A DNA stretch of 49,245 nt from an uncultured cyanobacterium (GCA_903858015.1 CAIOGZ010000060.1:1-49245); one strand, 5' to 3'. Positions 8,984-17,074 are shown, counted from the stretch's first letter. The notes: generated from the letters alone by a model not told the origin. Made by a program: numbers and translations.

Positions 8984-9688
8984 ATGCCTGATCCAGCAGC
9001 CCTGGGGCAGCCCATCCAGCAATTGATCGCTGCCCTGGGGCACTGGATCGTCGAACTCCCCGGCTTTATCGAGGCCGCCGTGGAGCGCGATCCCCGCTTG
9101 GGTTACCTGGCCCTGGGCCTGGCGATGTTGCTGGAAAACCTGATCCCACCGATCCCATCCGAACTGATCCAACCCCTGGGGGGCTTTCTGGTGCAGCAGG
9201 GGCGCCTGCAGCTGCTGCCGGTAATCCTGGTGGGGACGGCCGGCACCGTGCTGGGGGCCTGGTTCTGGTACTGGGTAGGGCGCTGGATCGGTGAAGCGCG
9301 GCTGATCGCCTGGATCGGCCGCCATGGCTCCCGGCTCGGGATTGGGGTTGGGGATCTGGCCCGCAGCCGGGCTTGGTTTTCCCGCTACGGGGTGGGCCTG
9401 GTGTTCTGGGGGCGGATGGTGCCGGGGCTGCGCACCTTGATCTCCGTGCCGGCGGGCCTCGAAGCGATGCCCCAGGCCAGTTTCCTGCTGGCTACCGCCG
9501 CCGGTAGTGCCATCTGGGTCACGGCGCTCACCTTGGCCGGCCGCGGCCTCGGTGCTGGCTATGGCCAGCTGGGCCGGCTGCTCGCTCCCTACGGCCAGGC
9601 CGCCAAGCTGCTGCTGCTGGCCCTGGCCCTGCTGGCTGCCGGTTTGTTGCTGTGGCGCTCGCGGCGGCGGGTTAAGGCTGCGGACTGA
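8984..9688 (+). CDS. Second DedA family membrane protein
   Basis: A 234-residue DedA/VTT protein. ENLIPPIPSELIQPLGG is the family's acidic re-entrant motif in the E-x-x-x-P-P-I-P-S-E form. FWYWVGRWIG and FWGRMVPGLRTLISVPAG follow, with the conserved arginines and AG. The ATG at 8984 is chosen because it lies just after the ATPase stop and gives the usual amphipathic N-terminal stretch before the first helix. The frame stays open upstream into the ATPase gene. It differs from the 2001-2690 paralogue in its acidic motif, so the two probably belong to different DedA subfamilies. Likely co-transcribed with the P-type ATPase. Confidence 0.88.
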   Translation: MPDPAALGQPIQQLIAALGHWIVELPGFIEAAVERDPRLGYLALGLAMLLENLIPPIPSELIQPLGGFLVQQGRLQLLPVILVGTAGTVLGAWFWYWVGRWIGEARLIAWIGRHGSRLGIGVGDLARSRAWFSRYGVGLVFWGRMVPGLRTLISVPAGLEAMPQASFLLATAAGSAIWVTALTLAGRGLGAGYGQLGRLLAPYGQAAKLLLLALALLAAGLLLWRSRRRVKAAD

Positions 9689-9814
9689 CCCTGCCGACCG
9701 AAGGCGGCGGCCTGGAGGAGGCTGCGGACTGAAGGCTGGGATGGAGGCCTGCGGAGCGAAGCTCCCGCGCTGAAGCCGATCAGCCAATCGCGGCCGAAAC
9801 CGATCCGCCGGGGG

Positions 9815-10078
9815 TTACTCGGCCCGCTCGGCCGCAGGTTTGCTCTCCCAGCCAGGCTCCTGGCGCGAGTCCTGCAGCAGCGAGAGGGTGAGGATCAGGC
9901 AGCCCACCAGGGCGATGCCCAGCAGCGCGACCACAGCCAGCCAGGAGCGCCGACTCTGCTCGCCATGCAGCCTGGGGTCGGCGGGGTGGCCACAATCGGC
10001 GCAGACCAGGGCGGGTCCACCCCGGGTCGCTTTGGCGGCCCTGGCTACCAGATGGCAGCCGCATCGCTCGCAGGCCAT
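9815..10078 (-). CDS. Small zinc-ribbon membrane protein, unknown function
   Basis: An 87-residue protein. MACERCGCHL (residues 1-10) and CADCG (about 26-30) form two CxxC pairs typical of a zinc ribbon. A single hydrophobic helix (WLAVVALLGIALVGCLILTLSLL) follows near residues 46-68, then a short charged tail. The ATG at 10078 is preferred over one 26 codons upstream because the zinc pairs start immediately after it. It stands alone between a DedA gene and the NDH-1 operon. I do not recognise a characterised family; a membrane-tethered ribbon is all that can be said. Confidence 0.55.
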   Translation of the reverse strand: MACERCGCHLVARAAKATRGGPALVCADCGHPADPRLHGEQSRRSWLAVVALLGIALVGCLILTLSLLQDSRQEPGWESKPAAERAE

Positions 10079-10397
10079 GGGCAGCAACCGAGGGAATTGG
10101 CACTTTGGCAGCCATGCCGGCCCCGCGCCGTCGCAATTGCGTCGCAGCCGTGGCAATCGCGGCGCAGTTGTGGCGATTACGGCGTAGCGGGCTCGGCGCT
10201 GGGCTGCTGGTTCGGGGCTGGCGCCAAGCCGCGGGCCCAGGGTGGCTGTGGCGGGGCGAGGGGGCTGCAGGTGGGATTAATCACCATGGCTTGGCGAAGC
10301 GATAGGAAGTCCTGCAGGTCTGCCGTACCCAACGAGCCCTAAATCTCCTTAAGGTTCGCAGCCACGGGGTCTATTCGGATCCTTTCCCCTCGCCGCC
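10079..10397. other. Intergenic region upstream of the CO2-uptake NDH-1 operon
   Basis: This 319-bp region lies between the divergent small zinc-ribbon gene and ndhF3 and should hold the operon promoter. In other cyanobacteria this operon is CO2-responsive and controlled by a LysR-type repressor (NdhR/CcmR). I see no such gene in the window and no convincing LysR box here. Confidence 0.4.
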
Positions 10398-12320
10398 ATG
10401 ACGCTTTTCTTTGCCCAGACGGCCTGGCTGGTGCCGCTCTATCCCTTGCTGGCTTCGCTGCTCTCGTTTCTGTGGTCGCCGGGATTGATCAGCCGCACCG
10501 GACCGCGCCCCTGCGGTTATATCAATCTGTTGCTGGTGAGTGTGGCCTTCGCCCACAGCGTGCTAGCGCTGCTGGCACTGCACTCCAATTCCAACGCCGG
10601 TTCGGCGGCGATCTACCGCCCCCTCACCTTCGGCTGGACCTGGCTTCAAACCGCAGGGCTGAGGATCGGTTTTGATGGCTTGATCACCGAACCGGCCCTG
10701 ATCGCGATGACCGTGATCACGGGCCTGCACGTGCTGGTGCAGATCTACACGATTGCCTACCTGGAGATGGATTGGGGCTGGCCCCGGTTTTTTGGTTCGC
10801 TCAGCTTCTTTGAGGCAGGTCTGTGCGCCTTGGTGCTCACCGATTCGTTGTTTTTCAGCTATGTGATCCTTGAGCTGCTCACCTTCGGTACCTACTTGAT
10901 TGTGGGCTCCTGGTACAACCAGCCGCTGGTGGTCAAGGGAGCCCGCGATGCGTTCCTCACCAAACGGATCGGCGACTTGATCCTGCTGGCCGGCCTGATC
11001 GCCCTGCTGCCGATCAGCGGCACTTGGAACTTCCATGGCCTCCAGGCCTGGGCCGCCGACCAAAGCAACAACCACCTCGCCCTACCGGGCGGTTTCACCT
11101 TGATCCTGCTCGCCCTGGTGGCCGGGCCGATGGGGAAATGCGCCCAGATCCCGCTCCACCTCTGGCTCGATGAGGCGATGGAGAGCCCCCTGCCCTCCAC
11201 CGTGCTGCGCAATTCGGTGGTGGTGGTGGGCGGTGCCTGGGTGCTGTTGCGGCTGCAGCCGCTGATCGAACTCAGCCCGCTGGTGGCCACGATGCTGGTG
11301 GTGGTGGGCGGCACCAGTGCCCTGGTGGGGTCATTGATTGCCCTGGCCCAGGTGGATGTGAAGCGGGCCCTGTCGTTTTTGGTGAGCAGTTGGCTGGGCC
11401 TGCTGTTTGTGGCGGTGGGCCTGGGGGGCATCGCCGTGGCCGACCACCTGATGTTGGTGTACCCGCTGCCGATGGCCCTGATGTTGATGGTGATCGGCGC
11501 GATTGTGATCACCAATGTGACCCAGGACCTCACCCAACTGGGGGGCCTCTGGCCCAAGCGCCCCCTGATGGGGATTGCCTTTCTGAGCGGTGCGGCTGGC
11601 TTGATGGGCCTGCCCCCCTTCGGTGGTTTCGCCGCCCTGCGCGAACTGCTGGAGCTCACCAGCGCCAGCGCCCATCCCTGGCTGCTCGGTGGCCTGGTGC
11701 TGATCACCAATGCCCTGATCAGCGCTGGCCTGGTTCGGGTGTTCGGCCTGATCTGGGCCGGTCGCCCCTCGCCGTTCACCGCCCGCTCGCCGGAGGTGCT
11801 GTGGCTGATGGTGCTGCCGATTCTGCTGCTCACGGGGGTGGTGCTGCATCTGCCGCTGCTGCTGGTGCGGGCCGGGGTGTTTGCGCCGTCGTTCGCGTCG
11901 TTGCCGCTGTGGGGTCCCCAGGCCCTGCCGTTGCTGGCCTCCACCCTGGTGGGAGGTGGTTTGTCGGCGCTGTTTTATCTGCGCCCCCATCCGTTGGCCC
12001 AGTTGCCTGCGGCCCTGGGCGGCCTGCAGGACTGGCTCGCCCACGACATGCAGACCGAGCGCTTCTATCACCGCACCGTGGTGGGGCTGGTGGTGGCCCT
12101 GGCGCGGCTGAGCGCCTGGCTCGATGAGCGGCTGGTGGATGGCTTCAGCGGTGCCACCGGCGGTGCCGCCCTAGCGGGGGCGCGGCGCCTGAGCCTCACC
12201 ACCTCCGGCCGCTCCCAGGCCTATGCGCTCAGCCTCGTGCTCGGAGTGCTGCTGATGGCCGCCTGGCTGCTCACCAGCCCCCCGATCTCCCCTTCCGCCC
12301 TGCTGCGTCCGCTCCGCTGA
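10398..12320 (+). CDS. ndhF3: NDH-1 subunit NdhF3 (CO2-uptake type, NuoL-like)
   Basis: A 640-residue, multi-helix antiporter-like subunit of complex I. It carries LWLDEAMESPLPSTVLRNSVVVVGG (about residues 256-280) and ALAQVDVKRALSFLVSSWLGLLFVAVGLGG (about 314-343), the two conserved proton-channel regions of NuoL/NdhF with key Lys and Glu. It is shorter and more divergent than a respiratory NdhF. Its place directly before ndhD and the CO2 hydration gene assigns it to the specialised NDH-1MS complex that converts CO2 to bicarbonate at the thylakoid membrane. Its stop overlaps the start of ndhD3 by one base (TGATG), implying translational coupling. Confidence 0.88.
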   Translation: MTLFFAQTAWLVPLYPLLASLLSFLWSPGLISRTGPRPCGYINLLLVSVAFAHSVLALLALHSNSNAGSAAIYRPLTFGWTWLQTAGLRIGFDGLITEPALIAMTVITGLHVLVQIYTIAYLEMDWGWPRFFGSLSFFEAGLCALVLTDSLFFSYVILELLTFGTYLIVGSWYNQPLVVKGARDAFLTKRIGDLILLAGLIALLPISGTWNFHGLQAWAADQSNNHLALPGGFTLILLALVAGPMGKCAQIPLHLWLDEAMESPLPSTVLRNSVVVVGGAWVLLRLQPLIELSPLVATMLVVVGGTSALVGSLIALAQVDVKRALSFLVSSWLGLLFVAVGLGGIAVADHLMLVYPLPMALMLMVIGAIVITNVTQDLTQLGGLWPKRPLMGIAFLSGAAGLMGLPPFGGFAALRELLELTSASAHPWLLGGLVLITNALISAGLVRVFGLIWAGRPSPFTARSPEVLWLMVLPILLLTGVVLHLPLLLVRAGVFAPSFASLPLWGPQALPLLASTLVGGGLSALFYLRPHPLAQLPAALGGLQDWLAHDMQTERFYHRTVVGLVVALARLSAWLDERLVDGFSGATGGAALAGARRLSLTTSGRSQAYALSLVLGVLLMAAWLLTSPPISPSALLRPLR

Positions 12321-13921
12321 TGACCACCCTGCCGCTTGTTTTACTGCTGGCCCTGCCCCTGGGCGCTGGCCTGCTGTTGCCGCTGCTGGGCGCCGCCAGC
12401 AGCGCCCTGTTGGTGCGCAACCTGGCCGCCCTGGTGGCGGCCGCCCAGCTGCTGGTGGGCCTGGTCTGCTGGCGGCTGCCGCCGCCGCCTTTGCATCTGG
12501 CCTGGGTGCCGAAGCTGGGCCTGGAGCTGGAGCTGGGCCTCGACAACCTGTCGTTGCCCCTGGTGCTGCTCACCGCCCTGCTCACGATCGCCGCCGTGCT
12601 GTCGGCGCCGGCGGATCAACCGCGGCCGCGGCTGTTTTTCAGCCTGTTGCTGGCCACCAACCTGGGGGTGGTGGGGGCCTTCCTGGCCCGCAATGCGCTG
12701 CTGTTCGTGTTGGCCTATGAACTGGTGTTGATCCCCACCACGTTGTTGGTGGCGATCTGGGGCGGCCCGCGCCAAGCCGGCGCGGCGATTCGGTTTTTGC
12801 TGTACGGCGCCGTATCGGGCCTGAGTTTGCTGGCCGCGGTGCTCGCTTTTGGTTGGCTCAATGCCAACGGCTTCAGCTTCAACTTCGACGACCTGGCCCA
12901 GGCCTCGCTGTCGCCCCGCTCCCAGGGTTGGATCCTGGCCCTGCTGCTGTTGGCCTTTGGCCTCAAGTTGCCGATCGTGCCGCTGCACGGCTGGCAGCCG
13001 CTCACCTATAGCCAGGCGCCGATTCCGGTGGTGATGCTGCTCGGCGGTGCGGTGTCGAAGATGGGGGCCTACGGGCTGCTGCGCTTTGGGGTGGGCTTCC
13101 TGCCCGAGGCCTGGGCCGCCTGGTCGCCCTGGATTGCCGCCGCCGGCGCGGTGACGGCGGTGTACGGGGCCCTGAATGCGATTGCCCAGCTGGAGATGCG
13201 GCGGCTGATGGCCTACAGCTCCCTGGGCCATCTCGGTTTGCTGGTGTTGGCCCTGGCCGCTGCCACCCCGATGAGCCTGCAGGGTGCGGTGGCCCAGATC
13301 CTGGCCCACGGCTTGATCGTGGCCCTGTTGTTTGCCTGCGTCGGCCTGATTGAGCGCAAAACCGGCACCACGGCGATCCCGGAGCTTTCCGGCCTGTTGA
13401 ATCCGCTGCGGGGGCTGCCGTTCACCTCGGGCATGCTGCTGCTGGCGCTGATGGCGGCCGCCGGCATTCCGGGATTGGCGGGTTTCCCGGCCGAACTGCT
13501 GGTGTTCGAGGGCAGCTGGACCGCCTTCCCCCGCGACACCTTGATCTGCCTGCTGGCCTCGAGCCTGACGGCCGTTTATGCGGTGCGGCTGTTCAACCGG
13601 GTGGGCTTCGGCCGGCTCGACAATGCCCGCGCCGATTGGCAGCCCACCCATTGGGGCGAACGGCTGCCGGCCCTGGCGCTCACGGTCACGGTGATCGCCG
13701 CCGGGATCTGGCCCCAGGCGCTGGTGGGCTGGAGCGAAGCGGCCACGGCAAGCCTGGCCCTGCGCCCCAGCGTGATGCCGTCGATGCTGGGCGCCCAGCC
13801 GGCCGCAGCCCGATCGGCCTCCGCCCAGTCGCTGCCAGCCCGGTCGATAGCCGCCCGAATAGTGCCAGCCCAAGCAGCGCCCGCTCTAGCGGTGGCAGCC
13901 CTACCGCCGGGTCGCCCCTAA
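12320..13921 (+). CDS. ndhD3: NDH-1 subunit NdhD3 (CO2-uptake type, NuoM-like)
   Basis: A 533-residue antiporter-like subunit. FVLAYELVLIPTTLLVAIWG holds the conserved TM5 glutamate, LKLPIVPLHGWQPLTYSQAP the lysine region, and AIAQLEMRRLMAYSSLGHLG the second conserved region of NuoM/NdhD. With NdhF3 it forms the distal membrane arm to which CupA and CupS dock. The last 40 residues are unusual: seven pentapeptide-period units rich in Ala, Pro and Ser encoded by a 15-bp tandem repeat (residues 495-529), not expected in the family and lying after the last helix. The start overlaps the ndhF3 stop. Part of the ndhF3-ndhD3-cupA-cupS operon. Confidence 0.9.
   Translation: MTTLPLVLLLALPLGAGLLLPLLGAASSALLVRNLAALVAAAQLLVGLVCWRLPPPPLHLAWVPKLGLELELGLDNLSLPLVLLTALLTIAAVLSAPADQPRPRLFFSLLLATNLGVVGAFLARNALLFVLAYELVLIPTTLLVAIWGGPRQAGAAIRFLLYGAVSGLSLLAAVLAFGWLNANGFSFNFDDLAQASLSPRSQGWILALLLLAFGLKLPIVPLHGWQPLTYSQAPIPVVMLLGGAVSKMGAYGLLRFGVGFLPEAWAAWSPWIAAAGAVTAVYGALNAIAQLEMRRLMAYSSLGHLGLLVLALAAATPMSLQGAVAQILAHGLIVALLFACVGLIERKTGTTAIPELSGLLNPLRGLPFTSGMLLLALMAAAGIPGLAGFPAELLVFEGSWTAFPRDTLICLLASSLTAVYAVRLFNRVGFGRLDNARADWQPTHWGERLPALALTVTVIAAGIWPQALVGWSEAATASLALRPSVMPSMLGAQPAAARSASAQSLPARSIAARIVPAQAAPALAVAALPPGRP
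13802..13906 (+). repeat. Seven imperfect 15-bp units encoding the NdhD3 C-terminal tail
   Basis: Seven 15-bp units in frame encode AAARS, ASAQS, LPARS, IAARI, VPAQA, APALA and VAALP. The shared feature is GCC or GCT at the third codon and a period of exactly five codons. The units have diverged, so the expansion is not recent. Other 15-bp tracts occur in four further genes or gene remnants in the window. Confidence 0.75.
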
Positions 13922-13991
13922 AGGCCCCGGGCCCTCAGCAGGCCCACACGTCCGCGGGCCTTTGGTTCCTGTTCCCTATTTTCTCCCGCCG

Positions 13992-15302
13992 ATGAGCACC
14001 CCCACCGCCACCGCCCCCGCCGCGGCGCCCACCCCCTTGATCCCGCCTTCCACCCACCGCTGGGCCGAGGTGATCCATCGGCTGGAGGCCGGAGGCTCGA
14101 TGCTGCCGGATACGCCGGAGAACTTGATGCAGATCATCGGCATCTACAAGGCCTACGCCGTGCCGATGGATTTTTATTGGCGCGATTTGCTCTATATCGC
14201 CGAGCGGGTGTTTCTCAATCCGCTGCCGGCGTTCAAGTACTTCCCCAGCCAGGAGTATCTGGATCGCCCCAACGCCTACGCCGGTGAGCAGTCGCAGTTG
14301 CGCATCTGGCGGGGTGGGGAGAAGGCCCATCCGGAGCTGCTGCAGTTCATGGCCACCGGTGAAACCGGTGCGATGCCGAAGCTGCTGCATCACCTCTGGC
14401 ACGACCGAATCAATATGGAGTTTGCCGAAGCCTGCATGCAGGCGATGCTTTGGCACCAGGGGATGGGGGGGCGATTCAATGATTACCTCGCTAGCGAGGC
14501 CTACCGGGCCAATGCAGACCGGGCGATCAAGGCCTACTTCAAGGGCAATCCCGCCATGCTGGCGCTCTATGCGCTGTTCCCTGAGATGTTCATGGAACAG
14601 GTGAAGCAGATGAGCTATTACGCCAATCTCGGCCTGTTTTGGGAGGTGATGGCGCCGGTGTTTTTCGAGATGAGCGACATCTACGATGAAGGCGGTTTCA
14701 AGGGCGTGCCCGATGCGATGAACTTCCTGGTGAATGGCATCTTCGCCGTGGCCGGCCGGCCGATTTATCACCATGTGTATGTGGGGGATGAGTGCATTGA
14801 GGTGATTCCCAAATCCGAAGGGTTCACCTGGCTCTATGAGGCAGCCCTGCCCTATGTGGAAGCTGTCTTTTACCGCACCGCCCCCTTCCGCGGCACCAAG
14901 AGCTACAACGCCCAGGCGGGCCAAGTACCCGGCGATCAGGCCGATTTCCACTACGGCATTTTGTATGCCGATGTCTTCCCGGTGGGTTCGGCGGGGATCC
15001 CGCCCACCTTGCTGATGCAGGACATGCTGCATTTCCTGCCCCCCTACCTGAAGGATCTCTACAAGCAGCACCGCCGTGGTGAGCAAGACCAGTTGATCCA
15101 GCTGGGCATCACCTTCCAGCGCTCGATGTACAACGTGACCTCGGCCGTGATCCAGGCGCTGCGCTGCGCCCTGCTCTACCCGCTGGACGACACCGATCCA
15201 GACCACCTGCTGGCCAACCGCCACTTCTTCGAAGCCCAGATGGACCGCTTCCTGCGCCCCGAAGCCCGCCTGGACGCGATCCAAACCCAGGCCTACCGCT
15301 GA
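13992..15302 (+). CDS. cupA: CO2 hydration protein CupA/ChpY of NDH-1MS
   Basis: A 436-residue protein of the ChpX/ChpY (CupB/CupA) family, the soluble subunit that hydrates CO2 to bicarbonate at the tip of NDH-1. Family-typical blocks include MQIIGIYKAYAVPMDFYWRD, HHLWHDRINMEFAEACMQAM (the His/Arg stretch proposed near the zinc site), YYANLGLFWEVMAPVFFEMSD and GIPPTLLMQDMLHFLPPYL. The ATG at 13992 is chosen over an upstream non-ATG start because the N-terminus of the family is short and low-complexity. The following fasciclin gene points to CupA rather than CupB, since CupS belongs to the inducible CupA complex. Fourth-subunit context and gene order support the call. Confidence 0.88.
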   Translation: MSTPTATAPAAAPTPLIPPSTHRWAEVIHRLEAGGSMLPDTPENLMQIIGIYKAYAVPMDFYWRDLLYIAERVFLNPLPAFKYFPSQEYLDRPNAYAGEQSQLRIWRGGEKAHPELLQFMATGETGAMPKLLHHLWHDRINMEFAEACMQAMLWHQGMGGRFNDYLASEAYRANADRAIKAYFKGNPAMLALYALFPEMFMEQVKQMSYYANLGLFWEVMAPVFFEMSDIYDEGGFKGVPDAMNFLVNGIFAVAGRPIYHHVYVGDECIEVIPKSEGFTWLYEAALPYVEAVFYRTAPFRGTKSYNAQAGQVPGDQADFHYGILYADVFPVGSAGIPPTLLMQDMLHFLPPYLKDLYKQHRRGEQDQLIQLGITFQRSMYNVTSAVIQALRCALLYPLDDTDPDHLLANRHFFEAQMDRFLRPEARLDAIQTQAYR

Positions 15303-15351
15303 GGCCCCAACCCCTCCCTTCCTACACCTTCGTTTTCGCCCCCCGCTTGCC

Positions 15352-15753
15352 ATGGCCTCGATCCTGGAAACCGCCAAGGCTGCCGGCTGCTTCGCCACCC
15401 TGCTCACCGCCGTTGAGGTAGCCGGCCTCAGCGCCGCCCTCGATAGCCCCGGCCCCTTCACCGTCTTTGCCCCGGTGGACGACGCCTTCGCCGCCCTACC
15501 GCCCGGCACCGTGCAGACCCTGGTGGACAACACCCCCCAGCTGGCCCGCATCCTCAAGTACCACGTGCTGGCCGGCGCCTACCGCCGCGAGCAGCTGATC
15601 GACCAAGCCGAATGGCCCAGCCTCGAGGGCGCCCCGGTGCCGATCCGGCGCGCCGAACCCTTCGAAGTGAAGAATGCCACCGTGGTCAATGCCGACATCG
15701 TGTGTGATAACGGCGTTGTGCATGTGATCAATCGCGTGATCTTGCCGGGATAA
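15352..15753 (+). CDS. cupS: Fasciclin-domain protein CupS of NDH-1MS
   Basis: A 133-residue single fasciclin (FAS1) domain with no signal peptide. GPFTVFAPVDDAFAALPPGTV is the FAS1 H1 box. YHVLAGAYRREQL and the terminal VVNADIVCDNGVVHVINRVILPG (H2 box) complete the fold. Secreted fasciclin proteins have a leader; its absence and the position 49 bp after cupA identify this as CupS, the small cytosolic subunit of the CO2-uptake NDH-1MS complex. It closes the four-gene operon. Confidence 0.88.
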   Translation: MASILETAKAAGCFATLLTAVEVAGLSAALDSPGPFTVFAPVDDAFAALPPGTVQTLVDNTPQLARILKYHVLAGAYRREQLIDQAEWPSLEGAPVPIRRAEPFEVKNATVVNADIVCDNGVVHVINRVILPG

Positions 15754-15775
15754 GGGTTGGAGCTGGCTGCGGTTG

Positions 15776-16053
15776 ATGGCGGCGTTGCGGCTCCGGGTTC
15801 AGGGCCTTGATTTTCAGCGCTTGCAGATCACGGTGCGCCATGGCAAGGGTGGTGACGACGTCATTTGGATCTCAGCGTGATTCAAAAGGCCGTGCGGCGG
15901 GCGGTGCTGGCCCCTGGAATCATCACGTCAGCCACGAGCCACACCTTGCGCCATTCTTAGTGGTTCCGCCACGTTGGCCTTCGGCCAGGTAGCGTCACCG
16001 ATCTGCACAACCGTGGCCGCCTGGGTGTGCACAGTCCAGCCGACCTTTTGTAA
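15776..16053 (+). pseudogene. Remnant of an integron-type tyrosine recombinase (IntI-like), copy 1
   Basis: Three collinear pieces of an integron integrase C-terminal domain survive in different frames. 15776-15877 reads LRLRVQGLDF and QITVRHGKGGDD, the catalytic Arg/Lys region. 15877-15957 reads VIQKAVRRAVLAPGI and SHTLRHS, which includes the His-x-x-Arg box. About 16006-16053 reads HNRGRLGVHSPADLL and a stop, the typical integrase tail. Roughly 45 residues between the first two pieces and the helix with the catalytic tyrosine are missing, so the gene is dead. It points the same way as the cassette that follows. XerC/D proteins lack the NRG-GV-SP tail, which favours IntI. Confidence 0.8.
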
Positions 16054-16228
16054 CACGACGCACTCTTATCGGCGGATCCGCCCATCAGACCTAGAATGGT
16101 TACGACTTGTGTGAAATCCTTGTCATCGCAAGTGATCTCATCGGTAACTGTCGCTTGCCTACTGCTTTTAGGCGGCCAAAACGGCTGAGTCGGTGGTATT
16201 ATGCGGATCCACCCATATACTGTTAGCC
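16054..16228 (+). other. Putative attI-like region ending at the first cassette boundary
   Basis: The 175 bp between the end of the integrase remnant and the crossover-like heptamer GTTAGCC (16222-16228). A direct repeat GCGGATCCGCCCAT (16072-16085) and GCGGATCCACCCAT (16203-16216) sits at either end, 131 bp apart. No long stem can be drawn, as expected of attI rather than attC. The layout matches the second integrase remnant at 31.6 kb. This is inference from position and motif. Confidence 0.45.
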
Positions 16229-16247
16229 ATCAGGAGAACATAGCACT

Positions 16248-17000
16248 ATGTCGGATTCAACACCTCCCGTTTTTCAGACTTCTGGACACTGCCCAACCTG
16301 TGACAGCGATGTTGATTTCGTAGCTCGTAACCCTTGGTTTAGGGATCACTTCGTTTGTACATGTTGCGGGAGCATTCCACGCGAACGGGCACTGATGGTG
16401 GCCATTGATTCCTATTTCCCAAAATGGCGAGAAGCTGTAATTCACGAGTCTTCGCCTGGACAGCGAGGAGCCAGTCTTCGACTCTCTAAAGAATGTTCTC
16501 AATACATCCCATCCCAATATTTTCCAGACCATGCACCTGGAGTCCTGGTTGGCAAAATGCGCTGCGAAAACCTGGAATCGCTTTCGTTTTCTGATGAGTC
16601 CATAGACTTGCATATAACGCAGGATGTGCTTGAGCATGTATTCCACCCATCGCGGGTGTTTAGAGAAATTGCTCGCACGCTCAAACCGGGGGGCATGCAC
16701 ATATGGACTGTGCCTCTTGTAAACAAAGGTCAACCTTCAAGGTTGAGGGCTCGTATTGAAGGCAATGATATTTTATATTTGGAACCGGAGCAATATCATG
16801 GAAACCCAGTTGGAGACGGTCGGGCGCTTGTCACCGTTGATTGGGGATTTGATATATGTCGACATATTTTTGAATCGAGTGGACTTTTTACGCAACTTGT
16901 CCATATTGATGATCTGAGCAAGGGTATCCGCGCCCAGTACATAGAGGTTTTAGTTACTGTTAAACCGCAGTCTTTAGGCGTGGAAAATGAGATCCCATGA
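16248..17000 (+). CDS. Zinc-ribbon class I SAM-dependent methyltransferase, integron cassette gene
   Basis: A 250-residue protein. An N-terminal zinc ribbon (CPTCDSD at 15-21, CTCCGS at 37-42) precedes a type 11 methyltransferase fold. LSFSDESIDLHITQDVLEHV (about 113-132) and EIARTLKPGG carry the usual motifs after a divergent glycine loop. The substrate is unknown. The ATG has a good site (AGGAG at 16232-16236). The gene is AT-rich relative to its neighbours and fits tightly between GTTAGCC at 16222 and an attC starting 4 bp after its stop, so it is read as a single-gene integron cassette. Confidence 0.82.
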   Translation: MSDSTPPVFQTSGHCPTCDSDVDFVARNPWFRDHFVCTCCGSIPRERALMVAIDSYFPKWREAVIHESSPGQRGASLRLSKECSQYIPSQYFPDHAPGVLVGKMRCENLESLSFSDESIDLHITQDVLEHVFHPSRVFREIARTLKPGGMHIWTVPLVNKGQPSRLRARIEGNDILYLEPEQYHGNPVGDGRALVTVDWGFDICRHIFESSGLFTQLVHIDDLSKGIRAQYIEVLVTVKPQSLGVENEIP

Positions 17001-17003
17001 CAT

Positions 17004-17074
17004 GGCTAACAATCCGCTCCACCGGCGGCAATGGAGCGCAGCGGAATTGCCGCCGGTGAGCTTGGTCGTTGGCC
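17004..17074 (+). other. attC recombination site
   Basis: A 71-bp imperfect palindrome. The outer boxes are GGCTAAC (17004-17010) and GTTGGCC (17068-17074). The inner arms GCTCCACCGGCGGCAAT (17016-17032) and ATTGCCGCCGGTGAGC (17046-17061) pair fully except for one extra C, as an extrahelical base. The unpaired spacers between boxes are 5 and 6 bases. These are the defining features of an integron attC, and its position right after a stop codon is typical. A terminator is less likely because no T-run follows. Confidence 0.85.
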
